Shown here one piece after another: positions 8,334-14,128 of a stretch of DNA of 22,008 nt (the stretch's first letter is position 1; each line of letters begins with the position of its first letter). This DNA is from JARRQB01 sp965368585 (GTDB lineage Bacteria; Pseudomonadota; Gammaproteobacteria; Chromatiales; Chromatiaceae). The notes beneath the pieces were generated by a model. The model was given only the letters and a program-made list of their open reading frames with translations, had not been told where the DNA came from and searched no databases. The stretch lies in NCBI GenBank assembly GCA_965368585.1, contig CBDUNM010000081.1:1-22008 (forward strand). The letters are read 5' to 3'. A program made the position numbers and the translations under genes.

Positions 8334-8365
8334 GCGCAATTGCGGACCCCGCTTGCGCGGTTTTT
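8334..8365 (+). terminator. Terminator-like hairpin in the hemA/TPR divergent region
   Basis: On the plus strand GCGCAA (8334-8339) pairs with TTGCGC (8353-8358), and inside it GCGG (8342-8345) pairs with CCGC (8349-8352) around a three-base loop, with a two-base bulge. The stem is followed by GG and five T. This has the shape of an intrinsic terminator, yet no plus-strand gene precedes it. It could stop antisense or divergent transcripts, or end a short RNA. Shape is seen; role is inferred. Confidence 0.5.
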
Positions 8366-8403
8366 GACTGGTTTTGCCAGGTTTTTTAATTGAAACCAAG
8401 CCG

Positions 8404-8432
8404 TTGGTAAAACAGTCCATCATCCTTATACT
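8404..8432 (+). promoter_or_regulatory. Sigma70-type promoter for the TPR lipoprotein gene
   Basis: TTGGTA (8404-8409), a 17-base spacer, then TATACT (8427-8432). Spacing is ideal and the -10 is one base from consensus. Transcription would begin near 8439. That leaves the GTG at 8446 almost leaderless but gives the TTG at 8473 a leader of about 34 bases, which favours the latter as translation start. Confidence 0.65.
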
Positions 8433-8472
8433 CCGGAATATTCATGTGCCCGACGGGTGGATTGGGATCAAA

Positions 8473-10200
8473 TTGCGTATTTTACTGCTGTTTCTAGTGT
8501 CTTCGTTCTTGCTGCTGGCGGGTTGCCAAACGCAGCCGTTGCGGTCGGCTGATGAATCTGTGGGCGCCGGCCAAGGGTCGCGCGCGTTGCCGTTCGAGGA
8601 GCCGTCCAACGGGCCCTGGGAACTCGACGGCGACATCGTTTACAGCTACCTGGTCGGCGAGCTGGGAACCCAAAGAGGCGACCTTGCCACGGCCTACGGC
8701 CACTACCTGCATGCGGCGATTCTGGCGCACGACGCTTATGCAGCGGAGCGCGCGGCGCGAATCGCACTGTACCGCAAGGACCTGTCCGGCGCACTGCGCG
8801 CGACTCGGCGGTGGGTGGAGCTGGCACCCAACGATCTGCAGGCCCGCCAGCATGCGATCCTATTGTTTGTGCGCGATGGCCGGCAGGCCGAAGCGTTGAG
8901 CCAGGCCGAGTCACTGCTTCGTATCGCGGACGCAATGGAGCAGGACGGGTTTCTGCAAGTTGCCGGGGTCTTGAGTAACGAGCCGGACAAAACCAGGGGA
9001 CTGACCCTGACTCGGGCGCTTTCCGGCAAGTACGCCGGCGACGCGCGTGCGCACTTCGCGCAGGGCGCGCTGGAATTGGCGGCCGGCGACCCCGGAGCGG
9101 CGGAAACCAGCCTGCGGCGTGCCCTGGACGTCGATCCCGACTGGTCGAAACCCTGGGTCATGCTGTCGCGCGTACTGACGGCGCAGGGGCGCGACGAAGA
9201 GGCGCGCGTCGCGTTGAGCGACGCAGTGCGGCGTCACCCGGACGATGTTTTTTTACGCACCGCCTACGCCCGGGTACTGGTGGACGCGGAGCAATATGAC
9301 CAGGCGCTCGATCAGTTTCGGCGGATTCGCGAGCAACAGCCGGACGACGACGACATCATTTACGCGCAAGGCATGCTCGCCATGCAAACCAAGAAATGGG
9401 ACGAGGCGCGCGGCGCGTGGCAGGCACTGCGCAACCTGGGCAAACGCCACGGCGAAGCCACCTACTACCTGGCGCAGGTGGAAGAAGCCACCGAAAACAA
9501 AGCGGTCGCGGTCGGTTTGTATGCGAGCGTTGAAGAAGGCCCGTTACGCACCGACGCCGCCTTGCGACTGGCACTGTTAAAGGCTGAAATGGGTGCGCTC
9601 AGGGAGGCGCGCGAGATCCTGCGACAAGTCAGGGTGCTCGACACGGATCGGTCGGTCGATGCGTATCTCACCGAAACGCGCGTGCTGCAAATCCACGGTC
9701 AACAGGAAGACGTGCTGAACGTGTTCGACGCCTCGCTGGCGGCCCATCCTGCGAATACCGAATTGCTTTACAGCCGTGCAATTTACGCGGCGGAGATCGA
9801 CCGCGTCGACTGGGTGGAGCGCGATCTGGCGATCGTCCTCGATAAGGAACCGGAAAACGCCGATGCCCTGAATGCTCTGGGTTACACTTTGGCAGACAAG
9901 ACCGAGCGATTCGAAGAGGCCCTCGGGTATATTCTAAGAGCCTATAAGCTCAACCCGGACAGTGCGGCCATACTGGACAGCATGGGCTGGGTATACTACC
10001 GCCTCGGCAAGCTGGATCTCGCACTGAATTATCTGGGCCAGGCGCTGCAACGTATGCAGGACCCGGAAATTGCCGCTCATTTCGGCGAGGTCTTATGGGT
10101 CTCGGGCGACAAACAAAGGGCGCGTCAAGTATGGGACGAGGCGTACGCCGCCAACCCGGATGACGACACCTTGCGGGCTGTGATCGACCGGTTCGAGTAG
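8473..10200 (+). CDS. Tetratricopeptide-repeat outer-membrane lipoprotein
   Basis: 575 residues from TTG 8473, which has GGGA five bases upstream and yields the compact lipoprotein signal MRILLLFLVSSFLLLAGC with lipobox LAGC. The open frame extends to 8374, and GTG 8446 is an alternative start. After the Cys comes a short linker, then helical TPR-type repeats through most of the protein. The clearest are near the C-terminus (ALNALGYTLADKTERFEEAL, then AILDSMGWVYYRLGKLDLAL, then the WDEAY unit). In Pseudomonas the equivalent gene (PA4667) sits at the same place beside hemA and lolB. TPR proteins are scaffolds; the partner is unknown. Here ispE follows after only 19 bases, and the usual lolB is missing between them. 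Position plus signal and repeats make the assignment firm, function less so. Confidence 0.88.
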   Translation: MRILLLFLVSSFLLLAGCQTQPLRSADESVGAGQGSRALPFEEPSNGPWELDGDIVYSYLVGELGTQRGDLATAYGHYLHAAILAHDAYAAERAARIALYRKDLSGALRATRRWVELAPNDLQARQHAILLFVRDGRQAEALSQAESLLRIADAMEQDGFLQVAGVLSNEPDKTRGLTLTRALSGKYAGDARAHFAQGALELAAGDPGAAETSLRRALDVDPDWSKPWVMLSRVLTAQGRDEEARVALSDAVRRHPDDVFLRTAYARVLVDAEQYDQALDQFRRIREQQPDDDDIIYAQGMLAMQTKKWDEARGAWQALRNLGKRHGEATYYLAQVEEATENKAVAVGLYASVEEGPLRTDAALRLALLKAEMGALREAREILRQVRVLDTDRSVDAYLTETRVLQIHGQQEDVLNVFDASLAAHPANTELLYSRAIYAAEIDRVDWVERDLAIVLDKEPENADALNALGYTLADKTERFEEALGYILRAYKLNPDSAAILDSMGWVYYRLGKLDLALNYLGQALQRMQDPEIAAHFGEVLWVSGDKQRARQVWDEAYAANPDDDTLRAVIDRFE

Positions 10201-10219
10201 CGCCGTCTCCGCAAAAAAG

Positions 10220-11092
10220 ATGGTGCAGGGTGGCGAGCACAGCGTTTGGCGTCAGGGCGAGACGGGACCCTGGGCGGCTCCGGCCAAGCTCAATCTCATG
10301 CTGCGCATCGTCGGCCGCCGACCGACTGGTTATCATGACCTGCAGACTGTTTTCCAGTTTCTCGATCTGACCGACCATCTGTACTTCGAGGTCACCGACA
10401 ACGGGGCGATCGAAAGACTGTACGGACCTCAAGCGGTGCCTTTGGACGACGACTTGGCGGTGAAAGCCGCGCGACTGCTGCAAACCGAGACTGGCTGCTC
10501 GTTGGGGGCAAGGCTGCGGCTCGATAAGCAGTTGCCGATGGGTGGTGGTCTCGGTGGCGGCAGCTCCGACGCGGCCACCACCCTGGCGGTATTGAATCGT
10601 CTATGGGAACTTCATCTGCCCGAGGAGACGCTCCGACGATTGGGTTTGCGATTGGGCGCCGATGTGCCGGTGTTCTTGTTCGGGCGGGCGGCGTGGGCTG
10701 AAGGGGTCGGCGAGCAGCTGGCTGCAGTTTCTCTGCCCGAACCCTGGTATCTTGTACTGCAGCCCGCTTGCCATGTGGGCACGGCTGAAATCTTTCAAGA
10801 TCCGGAATTGACAAGGAATTCTCATCCAATCACAATACGCGACTTCTTTGCGGGCTGTCGCGACAACGACTGTCTGAACGTGGTTCTCAAACGCTATCCG
10901 CCGGTCGGCGATGCCATGGACTGGCTAGCGCGATTTGCCGAGCCGCGTTTAACCGGTACGGGGGCATGCGTGTTTGCAGACTTCCCTTCTTACGATGCGG
11001 CGGTTCGGGTGCTTGAGCAGCTGCCGAACGGTGCGCGGGGCTTCGTCGCCAAGGGTCGGAATCGATCACCGTTGCTCGATCAGCTACTGTAG
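10220..11092 (+). CDS. ispE: 4-diphosphocytidyl-2-C-methyl-D-erythritol kinase
   Basis: 290 residues, family length. IspE is a GHMP kinase that phosphorylates the 2-hydroxyl of CDP-methylerythritol in the MEP isoprenoid pathway. The N-terminal APAKLNL carries the catalytic Lys23, the glycine-rich ATP loop is PMGGGLGGGSSDAA (106-119), and LGADVPVFLFG holds catalytic Asp148. The C-terminal GHMP domain has the LTGTGACVFA motif. It starts 19 bases after the TPR gene and so is probably in the same transcript. The ribosome site is only an A-rich run before ATG 10220; a GTG at 10223 is the next codon. A GGCCC/GGGCC hairpin after the stop (11103-11125) lacks a U-tract, so transcription may continue toward tRNA-Gln. 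Confidence 0.97.
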   Translation: MVQGGEHSVWRQGETGPWAAPAKLNLMLRIVGRRPTGYHDLQTVFQFLDLTDHLYFEVTDNGAIERLYGPQAVPLDDDLAVKAARLLQTETGCSLGARLRLDKQLPMGGGLGGGSSDAATTLAVLNRLWELHLPEETLRRLGLRLGADVPVFLFGRAAWAEGVGEQLAAVSLPEPWYLVLQPACHVGTAEIFQDPELTRNSHPITIRDFFAGCRDNDCLNVVLKRYPPVGDAMDWLARFAEPRLTGTGACVFADFPSYDAAVRVLEQLPNGARGFVAKGRNRSPLLDQLL

Positions 11093-11198
11093 CGGCGACC
11101 GTGGCCCCTAAGGTGCGCTTGGGCCGACGGCCTCTGCACAAAAGAATTGCAGACATATGAGGTTTGCCCAAAGGGCTAAGACGCTGAGCTTTTTGCTC

Positions 11199-11334
11199 TA
11201 GTATACGGAGCTTAGGCGGATTCGTCGGGAATGAATCCGAACGCGGTCGCGCAGCGACAACCGGCCCTTCGGGGCCGAGGGCAGGAAAGCCCGAACAACC
11301 CTGGCGCCTCGCGGTAGGATGTCAGGAACGAAAG
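11199..11334 (+). other. Hairpin-rich region immediately before tRNA-Gln
   Basis: No open frame of interest lies here, but several perfect hairpins follow one another: CGGATTC/GAATCCG (11217-11239, 9-base loop), GTCGC-GCA-GCGAC (11246-11258), CGGCCC-TTCG-GGGCCG (11262-11277, an extra-stable UUCG tetraloop), and GGGC/GCCC with a six-base loop just after. A -10-like TAGTATACG begins at 11199 without a good -35. The region could be the structured 5' precursor of the tRNA transcript or a small RNA. It matches no family I recognise. Confidence 0.45.
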
Positions 11335-11410
11335 TGGGGCGTAGCCAAGCGGTTAAGGCACTGGACTTTGACTCCAGCATGCGTAGGTTCGAATCCTACC
11401 GCCCCAGCCA
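11335..11410 (+). tRNA. tRNA-Gln, anticodon TTG
   Basis: 76 bases with encoded CCA. The acceptor stem TGGGGCG pairs with CGCCCCA, the discriminator is G, the anticodon stem CTGGA/TCCAG encloses CTTTGAC with anticodon TTG at 11368-11370, and the T-arm contains GTTCGAATC. It reads CAA (and by wobble CAG). The gene lies between ispE and prs, its known place in gammaproteobacteria. Its last ten bases recur at 11533-11542 as the start of a second repeat copy. Confidence 0.97.
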
Positions 11411-11532
11411 ATTGAATCCAGGCTAGGAAGGTGAAGGTCCTCCGTAGCGCGGAGGACCGGTTCGGCCATCCTGGCCGGTCGTTCACCCGGCTGCGTCGAT
11501 TCGGCGGATCGACGGTCCGGGTTCGCCGTGCC
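11401..11532 (+). repeat. Tandem repeat copy 1, beginning in the tRNA-Gln 3' end
   Basis: This copy starts with the tRNA 3' end GCCCCAGCCA and runs to the identical run at 11533, a period of 132 bases. It can fold as a closing stem GGTGAA/TTCACC around two hairpins: GGTCCTCCG-TAGCG-CGGAGGACC (nine perfect pairs) and CGGCCA-TCC-TGGCCG. A third hairpin follows, CGTCGAT/ATCGACG, extended by CCCGG/CCGGG. There is no coding potential and no U-tract. It lies in the prs leader or in the tRNA-Gln 3' trailer. The family is not recognised. Confidence 0.85.
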
Positions 11533-11664
11533 GCCCCAGCCAGTTGAATTCAGGCTAGGAAGGTGAAGATCCTCCGTGGCCCGGTGGTCCGGCCCGGCAT
11601 CCTTGCCGGTCGTTCACCCGGCTGCGTCGATTCACTGGATCGACGGTCCGGGTTCACCCAAACC
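11533..11664 (+). repeat. Tandem repeat copy 2, in front of prs
   Basis: This is a second copy, by eye about 85-87% identical to copy 1 over roughly 126 aligned bases with one indel. The closing GGTGAA/TTCACC and the third stem CGTCGAT/ATCGACG are unchanged, while the loop of the third hairpin differs (TCACTGG against TCGGCGG). The second hairpin is one pair shorter but still perfect (CGGCA-TCCT-TGCCG). The first hairpin has three mismatches and is probably weakened. The copy ends near the prs ribosome site (GTAGGAGT, 11668-11675). Confidence 0.85.
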
Positions 11665-11679
11665 GAGTAGGAGTCTGCC

Positions 11680-12633
11680 GTGGCTGCTAGCAACTTGATG
11701 GTTTTTTCCGGAAACGCCCATCCGGAGTTGACGGCTGAAGTTGCGGCATACCTGGGCCTGCCCCTGGGGAAAGCGGTCGTTGGTAAATTCAGCGACGGCG
11801 AAGTCCTGGTTGAAATCCAGGAGAACGTACGCGGGCGCGATGTGTTTGTCGTGCAACCGACCTCGGCACCGACCAACGACCATCTGATGGAACTCCTGGT
11901 CATGGTCGATGCGTTGCGCTGGGCTTCGGCGCGCAGGGTCACTGCGGTCATTCCCTATTTCGGATATGCGAGGCAGGATCGGCGCCCGAGGTCGGCGCGG
12001 GTCCCCATCACGGCACGCTTGGCGGCCAAGATGTTGGGTACGGCGGGCACGGACCGGGTGCTGACCATGGATCTGCACGCGGATCAGATACAGGGCTTTT
12101 TCGATATCCCGGTCGACAACGTCTATTCGTCGCCGATTTTGCTGGGCGAAATCTGGCGGCAGAAATATGAGAACCTGATGGTGATTTCGCCGGATGTCGG
12201 CGGCGTGGTCCGCGCACGAGCTTTGGCGAAGCGGTTGGACGATGCCGACCTGGCAATTATCGACAAGCGTCGTCCAAAAACGAACGATACCCAGGTCATG
12301 AACATTATCGGCGACGTCAAAGGCCGTTCCTGCGTGCTGGTCGACGATCTGGTGGATACCGCCGGTACCTTGTGCAAGGCGGCCAAGGCGTTGAAAGGAC
12401 ATGGCGCGGCGCGAGTGGTGGCATATTGTACCCACGCAGTCCTGTCCGGTCCGGCGGTGGAGAACATCTGTGGTTCGGAACTCGACGAGTTAGTGGTGTC
12501 GAATACGATACCGTTGAGCGACCAGGCGCGCGAGTGCGACAGGATCCGTCAGTTGTCGATCGCCGGTTTGCTGGCGGAATCGATGCGCCGCATCAGTAAC
12601 GAAGAATCCGTCAGTTCGTTGTTTATGGACTGA
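11680..12633 (+). CDS. prs: Ribose-phosphate pyrophosphokinase
   Basis: 317 residues from GTG 11680, with GTAGGAGT five bases upstream; the next in-frame ATG would remove the conserved N-terminus. The enzyme makes PRPP from ribose 5-phosphate and ATP, feeding nucleotide, histidine, tryptophan and NAD synthesis. Landmarks are the regulatory flexible loop and ATP-binding stretch YARQDRRPRSARVPI (96-110), the divalent-metal/substrate region DLHADQIQGFF (131-141), and the PRPP/ribose-5-phosphate loop VLVDDLVDTAGT (219-230). This is the class I bacterial form. A duplicated structured leader lies upstream, between it and tRNA-Gln. rplY follows after 71 bases. Confidence 0.98.
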   Translation: MAASNLMVFSGNAHPELTAEVAAYLGLPLGKAVVGKFSDGEVLVEIQENVRGRDVFVVQPTSAPTNDHLMELLVMVDALRWASARRVTAVIPYFGYARQDRRPRSARVPITARLAAKMLGTAGTDRVLTMDLHADQIQGFFDIPVDNVYSSPILLGEIWRQKYENLMVISPDVGGVVRARALAKRLDDADLAIIDKRRPKTNDTQVMNIIGDVKGRSCVLVDDLVDTAGTLCKAAKALKGHGAARVVAYCTHAVLSGPAVENICGSELDELVVSNTIPLSDQARECDRIRQLSIAGLLAESMRRISNEESVSSLFMD

Positions 12634-12641
12634 CTTAAGTC

Positions 12642-12672
12642 CCCGTAGCGATCTGGTCGCGGGTGCTACGGG
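12642..12672 (+). other. Hairpin between prs and rplY
   Basis: CCCGTAGC (12642-12649) pairs perfectly with GCTACGGG (12665-12672) across a 15-base loop that itself can pair GCGA/TCGC. No U-tract follows; the next bases are AATCGGTATAAGG. It is therefore more likely an mRNA processing or stability element, or part of the rplY leader, than a terminator. The rplY ribosome site GAGGA lies about 22 bases further on. Confidence 0.45.
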
Positions 12673-12704
12673 AATCGGTATAAGGTCAAAATGAGGACCG
12701 AACA

Positions 12705-13376
12705 ATGCAAGAGACCTTTGAAATCAATGTAGTTTCCCGAAGCGACGGTGGTAAGGGTGCGAGCCGCCGCCTGCGTCGCGAGGGATTGGTGCCCGGTATC
12801 ATCTACGGCGGTGGTAAAGCCCCGGAGATGATTGCCACGCGGCACAACGAGCTGGCCCATCAATTGGAGAATGAGGCGTTTTATTCGCACATTCTACAAG
12901 TGAACCTGAACGGTACGTCGCAGAAAGTCGTGCTGAAGGACTTGCAGCGGCACCCCGCCAAGCCGTTCGCCATGCATTTCGATCTGCTGCGCGTGGCCGC
13001 TAGCGATCGCATCAAAATGAATATCCCGTTGCATTTTCTGGGCGAAGAAACCGCACCGGTGGTAAAGACCGGTGGCGGCAAGTTTTCGCATAACCTGACC
13101 GATATCGAAATCGTCTGTGAAGCCCAGGATCTCCCCGAGTACATCGAGATCGACGTATCCCACATGGAATTGGGTGACATGATCCATATATCGGATCTGC
13201 AACTACCCGAGGGCGTGGAAAGCGTCGCCTTGAGTCAGGGTGCGGATCACGACGCACTGGTCGTTACCGTCACCAGTGCGTTGCAGGCGGAAGAAGCGGA
13301 AGAAGCGGAAGAAGCGGGCGAAGCAGCGGACGTCGAAGTTTCGGATGAGGAAGAAAGCGGCGAAGACGAAGACTGA
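12705..13376 (+). CDS. rplY: 50S ribosomal protein L25, long (Ctc/TL5-type) form
   Basis: 223 residues from ATG 12705 with GAGGA upstream. L25 binds 5S rRNA. The N-terminal L25 domain (about 1-95) contains EGLVPGIIYGGGKAPE and the LQRHPAKPFAMHFDLLRV segment. The TL5/Ctc beta-domain (about 96-190) follows, and an acidic tail (about 195-223) rich in Glu ends the protein. E. coli has only the short 94-residue form; this long form is common in other gammaproteobacteria. The tail is encoded by a nine-base direct repeat. The order prs-rplY-pth is standard. A strong terminator follows at 13405, so the prs-rplY transcript likely ends there. Confidence 0.97.
   Translation: MQETFEINVVSRSDGGKGASRRLRREGLVPGIIYGGGKAPEMIATRHNELAHQLENEAFYSHILQVNLNGTSQKVVLKDLQRHPAKPFAMHFDLLRVAASDRIKMNIPLHFLGEETAPVVKTGGGKFSHNLTDIEIVCEAQDLPEYIEIDVSHMELGDMIHISDLQLPEGVESVALSQGADHDALVVTVTSALQAEEAEEAEEAGEAADVEVSDEEESGEDED
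13287..13318 (+). repeat. Nine-base direct repeat inside the rplY acidic tail
   Basis: GCGGAAGAA occurs three times in a row and a fourth copy begins, encoding repeated Ala-Glu-Glu. The unit length is a multiple of three, so slippage would change tail length without a frameshift. Confidence 0.8.
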
Positions 13377-13404
13377 TCACTCAAGCTATCGGCCATCATT
13401 TGCG

Positions 13405-13438
13405 AAAACGGCGGCAGCCTGGCCGCCGTTTTCCTTTC
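13405..13438 (+). terminator. Intrinsic terminator after rplY
   Basis: AAAACGGCGGC (13405-13415) pairs over 11 bases with GCCGCCGTTTT (13422-13432) around a six-base loop; the T-run continues as TTTTCCTTT. It lies 28 bases after the rplY stop and just before the pth start, so pth may need read-through or its own promoter. Confidence 0.85.
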
Positions 13439-13445
13439 GGAGTGG

Positions 13446-14033
13446 ATGCTTTTGCAGGACCTGACTTGCATCGTTGGGTTGGGAAATCCCGGTCCACGTT
13501 ACGCCGATACCCGTCACAATGCGGGGTTCTGGTTTGTCGATGAGGTGGCGCGTCGCTTTGGCGGGCAATTCCGGGGTGAAGCCAAGTTTTACGGTGAGAT
13601 CTGCCGGGTGTCGATTGGCGGCCGGGACTGCTGGTTACTGAAGCCGATGACCTTCATGAATCGCAGCGGCCAAGCGGTGAGCGCTTTCGCCAGGTTCTAC
13701 AAATTGCAACCGGATTTGCTGCTGGTGGCGCACGATGAACTCGATATGCCGCCCGGCAAGATAAAACTGAAGCGTGGCGGCGGCCACGGCGGACACAATG
13801 GATTGCGCGATACCAACAGCGCGCTTGGAAGCGGAGACTTCGTGCGGCTACGGGTCGGCATCGGCCATCCCGGGCATCGTGATGCGGTTACCGATTACGT
13901 CCTGAGTCGGCCATCGCAAGCCGACGACCAGGTGATTCGTGAGGCGCTGGATCGCGCTGTCAAGGTCCTGCCGGATCTGGTGAGTGGCGACCTGCAAAGG
14001 GCCATGCACCGCCTCCACAGTGACGCGAGCTGA
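13446..14033 (+). CDS. pth: Peptidyl-tRNA hydrolase
   Basis: 195 residues from ATG 13446, with GGAG just upstream. Pth cleaves the ester bond of peptidyl-tRNAs that drop off ribosomes, recycling tRNA; it is essential in bacteria. The conserved sites are visible: Asn14 and catalytic His24 in GLGNPGPRYADTRHNAGF, the KPMTFMNRSG stretch (66-75), Asp97 in HDELDMPPG, and RGGGHGGHNGLRD with Asn118. The gene lies immediately after the rplY terminator. The usual next gene ychF is not here; instead a convergent exporter operon ends downstream. Confidence 0.98.
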   Translation: MLLQDLTCIVGLGNPGPRYADTRHNAGFWFVDEVARRFGGQFRGEAKFYGEICRVSIGGRDCWLLKPMTFMNRSGQAVSAFARFYKLQPDLLLVAHDELDMPPGKIKLKRGGGHGGHNGLRDTNSALGSGDFVRLRVGIGHPGHRDAVTDYVLSRPSQADDQVIREALDRAVKVLPDLVSGDLQRAMHRLHSDAS

Positions 14034-14070
14034 CTCTGGCAAGCGTGGCACAACGCGACGAGGCTTACTG

Positions 14071-14096
14071 AAAAAGGCCGCCTCTAGGGCGGCCTT
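14071..14096 (-). terminator. Terminator between pth and the RND exporter gene
   Basis: AAGGCCGCC (14074-14082) pairs with GGCGGCCTT (14088-14096) around a five-base loop. On the minus strand the stem is followed by a run of T (the A-run 14071-14075 on the plus strand), giving a good terminator for the exporter operon. On the plus strand only GCGTT follows, so it is weaker for pth. Confidence 0.8.
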
Positions 14097-14128
14097 GCGT
14101 TGAGGTTGGGCAGGTCAAAACACCATGG

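Noticed and set aside
11513..11542. Second, degenerate tRNA-Gln ending at 11542
   Set aside because: Only the last 10-13 bases match the tRNA. The upstream bases cannot form T, anticodon or D arms, so this is a repeat of the tRNA terminus, not a tRNA pseudogene.
11411..11679. PRPP (ykkC-type) riboswitch before prs
   Set aside because: The conserved ykkC core sequences are not visible, and that class is known mainly from Firmicutes upstream of biosynthesis genes that use PRPP.
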